From assembly GCA_001574975.1 (NCBI GenBank), contig KQ965779.1:186001-250000 (forward strand): 64,000 nt of DNA, in the 5' to 3' direction. Below the pieces are notes generated by a model. That model saw nothing but the letters and a program-made list of their open reading frames with translations, did not search any database and was not told the DNA's origin. Each line of letters starts with the position of its first letter. The first letter of the stretch is position 1. This stretch comes from Gonapodya prolifera JEL478. Its lineage: Eukaryota; Monoblepharomycota; Monoblepharidomycetes; Monoblepharidales; Gonapodyaceae. The position numbers were made by a program, and so were the translations under genes. Of the stretch, positions 1 to 8,843 are shown in pieces.

Positions 1-264
1 CCATTATCCGACGAGCTGTATGCCCTGTTCTGGTGCCATGAAGGGCTTACGACGCGGATCGACAGGTGCGGAGGTCTGACACCACTCTTCACGAGGGGAA
101 GAGCTATGATGCCAGACATCTCGATCGGTATTCGCGACAAGCTTCGCATAAATGCGACTGATGGGACCATGGGTTTCTTTCAATGAACCAAAGGGCACTG
201 AGTGTTGAAAAATGGACACCGTTTCAGCAATACCCAAAACCTTTTACAGGAACCAGAAATTTAT
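1..264. other. left edge, no assignable gene
   Basis: Downstream of the potassium-channel stop codon. A 77-codon open frame runs on the minus strand (237 to 4), and a frame on the plus strand is open from base 1 to about 160. Neither shows a recognisable motif or splice context. It is most likely the 3' flank of the channel gene or the tail of a gene cut by the window edge. Confidence 0.3.
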
Positions 265-3200
265 TTACAACATCTTTTGACGCAGAGCAGTCGTTGATTC
301 AGATGTTTGCCTCGTGTGGTTGTGAGGCTCTCGGTCAACAGACTCCCCTTCGCCAGAATCCGAATCTCCGGAATCATCATCCTCGTCCTCGTCGTCGTCC
401 GAGGAATGCTGGTGCTGCTGTGCTCGCCCGTACTGGGATGATTGACTGGGTCCCTCCTCCGCTCCCGTCACTTGATCAATCGCCCTCCAGTACCCTGCAT
501 CCCCTGCGCGAGGAGTCCTCTCTGCTGGCGATTCCATTGAAGGAGACGCGAGTGTTCCATGTGGCACCTCGTAAGGATCTGTTGGGATAAGAACCTTGGG
601 AAGTTCGAACTGCTTGTTGTTACTTCGTCGGGGCGAAGGGTGAGCCAATGAACGTTCAGCATTCCCAATCGGAGCCCGAACACTGTCCGACGAGGCCACC
701 GCGGCATGCGGATCCGCCTTTGAAGTTCCTATGGTAGATCCATTGGAACTAAGGCCACTTTGCTTGTTCTGTTTCTTTTGTTTCCGAGATTTCCGGTTGG
801 AGTACAGACGATCGATTTCCTCCATGCTCTTGACATGAACTCGCCACTGATTAAGTATTCGTTCAGCAAGAACCCTGTCAAAGTGGCATGAGCCATGTCA
901 AGAGTAGTGTACAGTGCAACCATAGGAAAGGATACCTACGACCCAAGGAACGTGAGATTCGGAGCACCCAAAAATATGTATGCTATCACGAGTGTTCGGG
1001 ATTGGACCGTTTTGGGAACAAAATCGCCATATCCTGGAGCGACAGAAATCACCAACAGCATTGCTTACTTTCAACGTTGAGCTCTGTAAATCTCGAAATG
1101 AAAACACTCACCAATGGTTGCGAGAGTAACGAAACAGAAATAGATTCCTTGGATCCATCCACGTGCCCACGATTCGTCGGGTCCCCATCCTTCCATGTAG
1201 GAAAAGAGGAGCCCGAAGCCGGTGAGATGGATTGCGAACATAACAATCGCCCACAGTATCTGCCGGTCGAGAGCTCGTCGAGTAAGCTCCTCGATGTCTT
1301 TCTGCGGTAGATCTGAATCCGTGACGATGGTCACTTCTGGAAGGAACCGAGATCGGGAGAGGCGAATCCTCCTTGGGTTCCGACGTGCTGGCGGGCTCTT
1401 GGGGAGGTTCAGCGGATCTATTCCCAGCGCCAGGGAGCCTTGATCGATGGACATTGCTCTTCGAGCTCGGGCAATGGGGAAGTCATTTGTTCTACTTGAT
1501 GCGGCGCCATTTGGCGATGCAATATAGGGTTCGGACGAAACTGTTGCCATGGCTTTCGTAGGCGACTCGTCCGGGACCTCAAAATGTACCCCCTTGGTAG
1601 ACGCTTGCGTGGACCCTGGAGTATCTGACCGGTCGGGGCTATAGCGAGAAGAAAAGGTTGCCGAACGTTTCTCCAGTTTCTTTTCGGAAGGGACTTCAGG
1701 CTCCGTCGCATATCGTCCCCCAAAGTTCATCACTACAGCTGGAGCGGATCCTGTCTCGATGTCAGGAACGCTTGAAGTGTCTTCCTCCTCAATTGTGATT
1801 TCAAGAGGCCGAGAGAGTGGCGAGGCGTTGGGGGAACTCGTTGCTGAAAGTGACCCTTGCCGACTGTGTGAGGGAGAGGGCACACTCGGCTCCTTCCAGT
1901 ATGCCATGACCGGTGGCGCCATCGAGGAAGAAAAGAACGCTGCCGAAGGAGGCATTGGCGGAGGACTGAGTCTGCCCAGAAACTCGGTGGCCTCTTCGTA
2001 AAAGCTGGAAATGTTGGAGATTACACTCGACCGCGAGTCGGCGCGTTTGAAGAGGAGCGGTGTCCTTTCTGAGACATTATCCGGCGAGCCTTCGTCAGAT
2101 GCACTACCATCTGCAAGCTCCGCGACATTGCTCGTAACCAGTCGTTTGAGGTTGGACGCTGGACTGACAGCTTTCGGTCCCTTGATGGCAACTGTACTCG
2201 CACGACGCTGCCTCAATCCCGACGCGTCAGTCGCTGGCGCGCCCCAAAATGGGGTGTGATTGTTTTCTTCTACGTCCTTCCGCGGTGAAAAAGAACCGTA
2301 CTGTCCATATCGCGCTGCTCTCCTCCTGTTGAAACCGAGCAGGTGTGGTGGTTCCCTCATTGATTCCACGTAATCTCCACCAACGTCGTCCGCCGTTGCG
2401 CCAAGCAGAACCGAGAATTGCCCAGCAAGGTTGATGGCGATGGATTCTAAGAATACTTCTCGTGTCGCCCAGATGACGATGGCAAAAATGACGATCCCAG
2501 CGGAACCAAGGATCGGAACTAGTATCTGCCCAAAGATTGTCGTCGGTACAATGTCTCCGAAGCCAATAGTGGTGAAGGTGACGACGCTATCATTTTCGGG
2601 GACGGTCGATTCTGTGCTCACGAACACCCAAGCTAAATGGGGACAAAGAACTCACCAGAAGTACACCGCAGCGTCAAACTCCCATCCCTCCATCGCTCCG
2701 AGTATTAACGCCGCCAATATGATGTACCCCACGAGTACCGTCTCAATCAGAATGAGCTGCATCCGCACCTCACTTAACCCCAGCCGATCCTTCAAGTGAG
2801 CGCCACCCCACCGGGTCCTCCTGGTGAGCACGTCATACGTCCGCAGTGAAGCGATGCCCGCGGAGAGAATGAGCGCAGAGAGGGCAGAGTAGAAGCCCTG
2901 GGTGAAATGAGTGTGGGCTGGTAGGGGGAGGACTTTTGCGAGGAACCAGGCGATGACAATGGAGAAGGAGGAGACTGGAATGGTAGAATGTGTTAGAAAT
3001 TTCCTGGCTTAATACAGAAACTTGGTACTCACCGTGAACCCATTCGCTCACGATAAGAGTCCACGTCACTGCAAGTATAACAAATGTCGTGAGCATTATC
3101 ATCGAAACCAGCTCGCCCGGAACCTATCCACGTACTGAACACCCTCCACAGTTCTAGACATCGGATGAACAGTGCGGCGTTGGCGATGGTGGAGGCGATT

Positions 3201-3496
3201 GTGGCCACACAGAGCAGGAACCGTATAAAGGGTGGGTGAAAGTAGACGACCGAGCCCGGGGAATCCTCGTCCGACGCGTGGACGGAACCATCGGGACTCT
3301 TTTCGGTCTTTATTTCCCTCCAGAGCCCGGTGAGGGGTCGTAGCGCCGGCGAAAAGGCGCGGATGGCGTCGAGCTCTCCGTACGAGGCATCCGGGCGCTC
3401 CCGGTACAACCAGCCCCGCGAGGCTAGCGACTCGGTGGTGAGGAGGAGGATTATCGGGATGAAGACGGCCGTGATGAGGGGGTACAGGCGCCGCAT
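265..3496 (-). CDS. TOK1: TOK-type outwardly rectifying K+ channel (two-pore-domain)
   Basis: Fungal plasma-membrane potassium channel of the TOK class, which carries two pore loops in one chain. I read six exons: 3496-3124, 3068-3033, 2974-2656, 2616-1112, 1033-940 and 874-265. All phases agree and give about 978 residues. The N-terminal part has several hydrophobic helices. Pore 1 has the filter TTIGFGD (about 2540-2570). Pore 2 is split by an intron after TLATIG and continues YGDFVP (about 1030), which restores TIGYGD. A long disordered Ser/Pro-rich linker of roughly 350 residues lies between the pores, and the C-tail is acidic and Ser-rich. The second exon is only 36 nt. In the family these channels pass outward K+ current and set membrane potential. 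The start Met at 3496 opens directly into a hydrophobic segment. Family call is secure; exact topology is inferred. Confidence 0.85.
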
Positions 3497-4490
3497 CGGG
3501 GCTCAAAGGATGGGACAAAAATGGATGTGAATCTTCAGGGGGAAGCCGCGAATTTCCCCCTCAGCAGACGAGATGAATTTGGCTAATGCCCCGACGATAC
3601 ATTGTCTCTGAATATTCCAAAACTAAAATTGTCACCTCGTTTTACTGTGACGCTTCTTTTGAAATGGCGAAGCGCTTTTCAGGACAGAACACCCCAGCAC
3701 ATGAAGCGAGAGCTCACCTCCGCTCGCCTTCCACTACTACAGTCGGGTACAGTCGGGGACTTTCCGTGGAGCCTTGCCCAACTGGTTCTGCACCAACAAG
3801 TTTTCCAAGTTCGGCTGCTCGAGTCGCGAGCGAGCACACGTAGCCGGCGAGAGAAGGAGAAGCAGTTCCCGAAGCTGGTGAAGTGGCGGCGGTGTGGGTA
3901 GGATTGGCGAGCGAAGAGTTCAGGTCGACTACTCCTTGAATCTTCTCTCAGACTCGAACCACCAATACGTGGGGACACGCACATTCAAGCAGCAATCCTT
4001 TCGAGTCAGTCACGAGTGCTCCTAATATACCGTCATTTTCCGAGCTGCCGGCAAGGGTTGAAGTCGTGGGAGGGCGAGGTCGTTGGAGAATTCGGGGTCG
4101 CAAAACGAGTCAATCCTCCGGCGACAGTAGAGCTTGAAGACAAAGAGCGAGCCATACATGTTAGCGAGAACCTGCTGGAGAGGTCGTTCCATGAGACAAG
4201 CCGGCTGGTGGGTCGCGATTCGAGGAGTCGAGAGTTGAAAACGTTCACCGAAGAAACGTGGAGATGGAGCCACCAGACGTGGTCCAAGACACTTCGCGTC
4301 GAGTTTCCAAAGTATTGAATTGCCGATGTGATGATGGACTTTCCGACAGTGAGTGCGCGGGGTGGTTGCTGTCCCGTTTGGGTTTGAAGATGTGGCAGTC
4401 CTTTAACCGAGAGCTTTCTTTCGTTATTTTAATTAGATAATTTTTTTTCGTTCCAAGAATGAGCATGATTTTCAGAATTTCTTTTTTCTA
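3497..4490. other. intergenic, nothing recognised
   Basis: About 1 kb between the channel gene and the tRNA-Sec promoter. Several frames of 60-100 codons occur on both strands, but none shows a motif, splice pattern or compositional bias that supports a gene. It becomes AT-rich towards 4430-4500. Confidence 0.5.
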
Positions 4491-4493
4491 CGA

Positions 4494-4501
4494 TATAAAT
4501 A
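4494..4501 (+). promoter_or_regulatory. TATA box of the tRNA-Sec gene
   Basis: TATAAATA lies 41 to 34 bases before the first base of the tRNA-Sec. In animals the tRNA-Sec gene is transcribed by RNA polymerase III from an external promoter with a TATA box near -30, so the position fits. No second element such as a PSE could be identified by eye. Confidence 0.55.
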
Positions 4502-4534
4502 AGCTTATAGCGTCATTTTGGAGAGAAATTCTTT

Positions 4535-4621
4535 GGAGTCTCGATCTTCAATGGTTTGGGGGACAGGCTTCAAACCTGTTGAGGGGGAGACCCCTAGTGG
4601 TTCGATTCCACCTTGGCTCCG
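4535..4621 (+). tRNA. tRNA-Sec (anticodon UCA)
   Basis: Selenocysteine tRNA, which reads UGA as selenocysteine. It is 87 nt, the same length as human tRNA-Sec, and aligns to it without a gap. The anticodon loop CTTCAAA carries TCA on an ACAGG/CCTGT stem. The D stem has six pairs (CTTCAA/TTGGGG) around TGGT. The long variable arm folds as AGGGG-GAGA-CCCCT. The T stem has only four pairs (GTGG/CCAC) around TTCGATT. The acceptor pairs GGAGTC with GGCTCC, and the discriminator is G at 4621. The long D stem, short T stem and UCA anticodon are diagnostic of Sec and exclude tRNA-Ser. A TTTT stretch at 4624-4627 can serve as a Pol III terminator. CCA is not encoded. Confidence 0.93.
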
Positions 4622-4623
4622 GA

Positions 4624-4627
4624 ATTT
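4624..4627 (+). terminator. Pol III T-stretch after tRNA-Sec
   Basis: Four T residues begin two bases after the discriminator base, which is enough for RNA polymerase III termination. Confidence 0.5.
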
Positions 4628-4702
4628 TGGGGTGTGCAGGTGGGAGAGATTCCCGGATCTTTCTGCTTGCCCGCTGAGGGGGGGGGGGAGTTGGCATCGA
4701 TA

Positions 4703-4777
4703 CGCTTTTGTCCGGTTTTGCTGCGCATGGTGGTACCGCTTTTGTCCGGTTTTGCTGCGCATGGTGGTACCGCTTTT
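4703..4777 (+). repeat. 34-bp direct repeat, two perfect copies plus a partial third
   Basis: The units 4703-4736 and 4737-4770 are identical. They begin CGCTTTTGTCCGG and end GCGCATGGTGGTAC. Seven bases of a third copy follow. The repeat sits about 80 bp past the tRNA-Sec gene and after a run of ten or more G. No function is evident. Confidence 0.9.
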
Positions 4778-5082
4778 ATTTTCATCCCTTTTCTACCGCC
4801 GTGAGTTATTGGCCAACGCCTTCCTCCATTCCGCACGTTGGTTTCAAAGGTTTGAAACAATGCAATTGGTAGGTTTGGTTGAATCAAAGAGAGAGAGACT
4901 CAAAATGTGAGGAAACATCGTTCTTGTTATTCCTTCCTCCTTTCTTCTCCAAGAATTTCGTGGTATGAAATACAGTTCACTATAGTAACTCTGTACTGTC
5001 ACATTTGTTGTACAGCCGATTAGGGCAAGGTGTCTGCATTTGACCTCTCCCTTCACCGCCTCTCCCCTTCCCCAAATCTCCG

Positions 5083-6399
5083 ATGGAATCACTCTTCACT
5101 GTCCCCACGTCGTCCCAACTGCGCTCGCTGTTCCCCCCGCCGCCCGAGTTCGCCTCGCTCACCGCTGGCACGCGGCTCAGCCGCCTCCTCGCGCCTCCGT
5201 CCAACCCGCTGGCCACCTTCAACACAGAAGCCGACGCCGCCATCCGCGAAGTCATTGCTACGACATCTCTGGGTGGGGCTGATGCCCTTGCCGGACCCCC
5301 AGGGGCGATGTGGTTCTCGGAGGGACCGGGCGGGGCGTCCCTTTCGGGGAGAGTCTTGGGTGCAGGCGAAATAATGATAGACATGGGCGGCCCGATTTCG
5401 GATGAGATCTTCCGCATGGCAGGAGGTGGCCGGCGGAGGCGCGGGCGGTTCACTGTGGAGGATTTGATGATGGACGACGATGACGGGTCGGACGTCGAAG
5501 ACCCCGACCAGGACGAGGCGGACGGTGGCGATGGAGACGTTTGGGACGGAATGGGAGCTGCCCGCTCGGGCTTGATGAGCCGCTTGGCGGAGCGGTACGG
5601 CGTGACAGGTGGAGGGGAGGGGGGCAGGCCGTGTTCCTGTCCCTTCTGCAGACGCCGGAGCGCTCGGTACACTGGTGCAAGCGGGGCAGCGCACGTGGTG
5701 GACCCTTTGGCTCCCTATAGAGTGTCCGGGCGCCCCGTGTTGGGCGCAAACTGTAGGACCCGGCTGAGACGGATCGAGCGCAGGTGGAGGGACTTTGTGG
5801 GTCGGAGCGACGTCATCGAGTGGGCGAGGCGAGAGAGGAGGCGGAGGTTGGAGGAGGCGGGCGCGGGAAGGGTCCGTGGGGAGCGGGACAGGTCGGGTCG
5901 ATCACTTTCCGCACTGTTGGCAGGAAGGAGCAGAAACGGCCTCGAAGCTGCCCTCGCTGGCGTGGCGGGACGGCTCGACACGATTGACCCGATGATTGCC
6001 GAGATTGAGGCCGCGGCAGATGGACCTGCTCTGGCGACTGCTCTCGGCGATGCGGGAGTCATGGGCGCACCACCGACTGCAATTACTGCACCAGCAGCAC
6101 CTGACGCTCCGCCGGCCGCCTCCGACGCTGACACTGACCCCGCCACGACACTGCAGCGTATCGAAGCTGCAGCCGACCGTGCTGATGCCGCCATACGAAG
6201 ACTGGAAAACGCCACGCGCAGGTTGGAGAGACGTCTTGCGGGGTCTGGCAGGCTGCCTCCAGAGTACACAGCCTCGAGCGATGCTGCCACTGGGGCGTCT
6301 GGGTCTGGAAATGCGGGTGGAAGTGGGGCCGCTGCTGGAGGTGCAAGCAATGAGGGAGGAACCGGCCCTGGTGCGGCTCAGGGTTCGTCATCGGTGTGA
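5083..6399 (+). CDS. hypothetical protein, 438 aa, acidic and low-complexity
   Basis: Single open frame of 438 codons that I do not recognise. The N-terminal third is ordinary sequence. An acidic stretch follows near residues 125-150 (Asp/Glu-rich), then a short Cys cluster CSCPFC near residue 185, then Arg-rich segments near 230-270 that look helical. The last 150 residues are Ala/Gly/Ser-rich with a coiled-coil-like stretch around 345-375. No signal peptide or membrane helix is seen. Codon use is strongly GC-biased like the neighbouring housekeeping genes, which supports coding. The Cys cluster is too short to call a RING or another zinc finger. Confidence 0.7.
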   Translation: MESLFTVPTSSQLRSLFPPPPEFASLTAGTRLSRLLAPPSNPLATFNTEADAAIREVIATTSLGGADALAGPPGAMWFSEGPGGASLSGRVLGAGEIMIDMGGPISDEIFRMAGGGRRRRGRFTVEDLMMDDDDGSDVEDPDQDEADGGDGDVWDGMGAARSGLMSRLAERYGVTGGGEGGRPCSCPFCRRRSARYTGASGAAHVVDPLAPYRVSGRPVLGANCRTRLRRIERRWRDFVGRSDVIEWARRERRRRLEEAGAGRVRGERDRSGRSLSALLAGRSRNGLEAALAGVAGRLDTIDPMIAEIEAAADGPALATALGDAGVMGAPPTAITAPAAPDAPPAASDADTDPATTLQRIEAAADRADAAIRRLENATRRLERRLAGSGRLPPEYTASSDAATGASGSGNAGGSGAAAGGASNEGGTGPGAAQGSSSV

Positions 6400-7274
6400 A
6401 ACGGCGCATTTCGGACATGTGTTGCTCTATGATTTGAGACGTTGGATTTATGTGTATTTGGAAGATCGGACACCCTAGCTTCGATGTACGTTTCCAAATA
6501 TGTACTTGTCTTTCAACTGTTGCGTGGCGGTTAAGCATGGCGGCAATAGAAAATCTGACTGCAGACCCGATCACTGTTCGTAGCTGTTGTTGTACGTCAG
6601 AAGTTTCAACAGATGCGTTCATCTCTTCCGACACCGTGAATAATCTCACCACTACACGCTTCCACGCACAAAAATTGTGCTGTACCTGTGCTAACCCATT
6701 CGTAAGAGGCTTTATACTTTTCCCAACGAGGTCGCGAGACCCGCTTTTTGGACCGCGCCTGAACAAATGGGGGGCACATACCTGACCGCGCGTGGCGCCT
6801 CCTGTCATTTTCGTTCGGACGCTTTGTGGAGCATTGGAGTCGGTATACTTTCCCCGGGCTGGAGTTTGGTAGACCTGCCTCCGGACCTGGGCCCTCCACC
6901 TCGAGATCAAAAAATCATTCGCTGTTTAGGTCTCGGGGAAGTACTCTAACTCTAAAATTACAGACTTACAGCCAGGCCATCGTAGGTGGAAGGAACCGTG
7001 CACGTTCTCGTGACAACGTGCACCGTGGTGTGCGACCCTGGGACCCCTTCGAGGTTTCGTCTGAGTCAGCCCTGGTCACGAGCACTGCCTCTCGCATTTT
7101 TTGCGCAATAAAATATATAAAAACGAATTACACTGCTCTCTGGAAACTCTGCTTTCATTTCTGTTGGTTCTCGCCATTTTGGTCTGCCCGGTCCCTTGGT
7201 CCCTTTTCATTCTCGACTCTCTTGCTGAGTTACACATCCACACTTTTGACACTCTCGCCCGCACCTCGGCTCCG
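6400..7274. other. intergenic with a TATA-like element
   Basis: No convincing gene. AATATATAAAA near 7112-7122 is a good TATA box about 150 bp before the ATG at 7275. No other ATG lies between the expected transcription start (about 7145) and 7275. Confidence 0.5.
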
Positions 7275-8285
7275 ATGATACCTACCTCCGCCAGCCGGAG
7301 GGGCGTCGCTCTCCCCCGGACGGACTCCTCCGCCACAGTCGACGTCGATGCCACGGTCGCGTTGCTCGACTCCTCCTCGGCGCCGTCGCCGACCGCCACC
7401 GACGCGAAACTCCGCTGCGACGCGGGACAGGACACACCGGAGCGCAATGAGCTGGAGAGAACGTTCTCTGACGACACGCTGTACGACGATGGGGTGCAGG
7501 CTGGTCTCCCTGGTGGGCGATTGCTATCCCGCACGGAAAAACGCGTCAGGTGGACAAACCCTCTGCACGAGACGCTTGTGTTTGAGAGACTCAGCGACGA
7601 GGAGGACGTCGCGTGCAATCGCCGAACGCCCGTGCGACGAGGTGCGGGTTCAGTTTCTCCTTTTTTGGGCGAGGGCCAGGGCCACAGTGTTCCTTTGACC
7701 AACCCGATCGTGAACTACCCCCCAGCAGCCACTCCAGTGCTGCCTTCGTCGAGAAACCCCGACGTGCTCTTCCTCCTCGGTGAAGACGACCCCGCCGAAC
7801 TGGACGAATCGTGGCCTCCCGTGGTCATTGGCAGGTGGTCGCCCATCCCAGACACATTCCTCACCGCGGGCGAGAGTTCCAGACCGAGCTCCCCGCTGCG
7901 ACGAGCCTGCGTGTCACCCCCGCCGTCACCCTTTAGCGGGAACCATGCAGCCTTTCCTCCTGGCGCCCGCAGAGTCGCATCCCCAGACCTCCCCAGTATG
8001 CATGCCGCCAACCTATCCCGCGTCCTCCCCTCATCGCACGCCCTCAGACGCACTAAGACATATCCCTACAACGAGCCGCACACATCGGACTCTCTCGACT
8101 CCGCACCGTCCTCCCCCGCCTCGCACAGGGCACTGTCACTCGCCCGGATTGCCGAAGGAGACGGCGGGGACGAACTCGGGCCCGACTCGCAGGGTACCGA
8201 TCCGAGCGTGGAAAGGACGGACGGGAAGCAAAGACATCATAGGAGGGCCGGAAGGGTCGCGTTTGTGATGACGCTGACGGGGTGA
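7275..8285 (+). CDS. hypothetical protein, 336 aa, disordered, possible PP1-docking motif
   Basis: Unrecognised Ser/Pro/Asp-rich protein with no domain or membrane helix. The frame is open from 7101, but I start at 7275 because a TATA box at about 7112-7122 places transcription start after the upstream ATG. KRVRW around residue 93 fits the degenerate RVxF docking motif of protein phosphatase 1 regulators. It is followed by an acidic patch (LSDEED), as is common in such regulators. This is only suggestive, because the motif is short. Several Ser-Pro sites suggest phosphorylation. The C-terminus is basic. Confidence 0.6.
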   Translation: MIPTSASRRGVALPRTDSSATVDVDATVALLDSSSAPSPTATDAKLRCDAGQDTPERNELERTFSDDTLYDDGVQAGLPGGRLLSRTEKRVRWTNPLHETLVFERLSDEEDVACNRRTPVRRGAGSVSPFLGEGQGHSVPLTNPIVNYPPAATPVLPSSRNPDVLFLLGEDDPAELDESWPPVVIGRWSPIPDTFLTAGESSRPSSPLRRACVSPPPSPFSGNHAAFPPGARRVASPDLPSMHAANLSRVLPSSHALRRTKTYPYNEPHTSDSLDSAPSSPASHRALSLARIAEGDGGDELGPDSQGTDPSVERTDGKQRHHRRAGRVAFVMTLTG

Positions 8286-8843
8286 CTAGCCCACTTGCTT
8301 GGGCTTCGGAGGTCGATGTTGGACGATACCATCCCCGCTCCTCAGCCACTTTTGGACGATTACGCGTCGACCGTTGCATTGCATCTGGATTCCCTCCAGG
8401 ATCGCCTCTTTCCTCTCTTTTTCCAGTTTCTACTTTTTGTCTTTGGTTCTCCACTATCTTATATCCCCCACCCCGCTGCGGGCAGCATACCCCCCCCACC
8501 ACTGTCGACAATATCAGTCGGTAGTCGGCATTTTTAATCGCGCCTTTTTCTTCACGTGGTTTTTGGAGTTTTCTCATCTTTGGTGACAGAGACGTTTGGC
8601 CGTAGCTTTTTGTTGGAGTACCTTGTGTGGTAATTGTACACTAGCACGTACGAAATAGCATTTGCAGTTGGAGGATGGAAAAGCGAGCAGGAGAGTGGAC
8701 AGGTGCCTGATCACCTGGCCACGGCGTCTTCGCACACTCCCCGCTCCGCCAATTCCCGCGAAGAACAAGCTCACATCCATCAATTAGAGCGCAGAATTCC
8801 AGCATCCAGCTACTGCATCAACCACCCCCTTTGTTTCCCCACG
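8286..8843. other. intergenic / 5' region of SPAG6
   Basis: Pyrimidine-rich stretch with no separate gene. The frame ahead of the SPAG6 start is open from 8634, but the conserved N-terminus begins only after 8844. Confidence 0.5.

Noticed and set aside
4-237. 77-codon minus frame at the left edge as the last exon of another gene
   Set aside because: No acceptor or family evidence, and it overlaps the expected 3' UTR of the channel gene.
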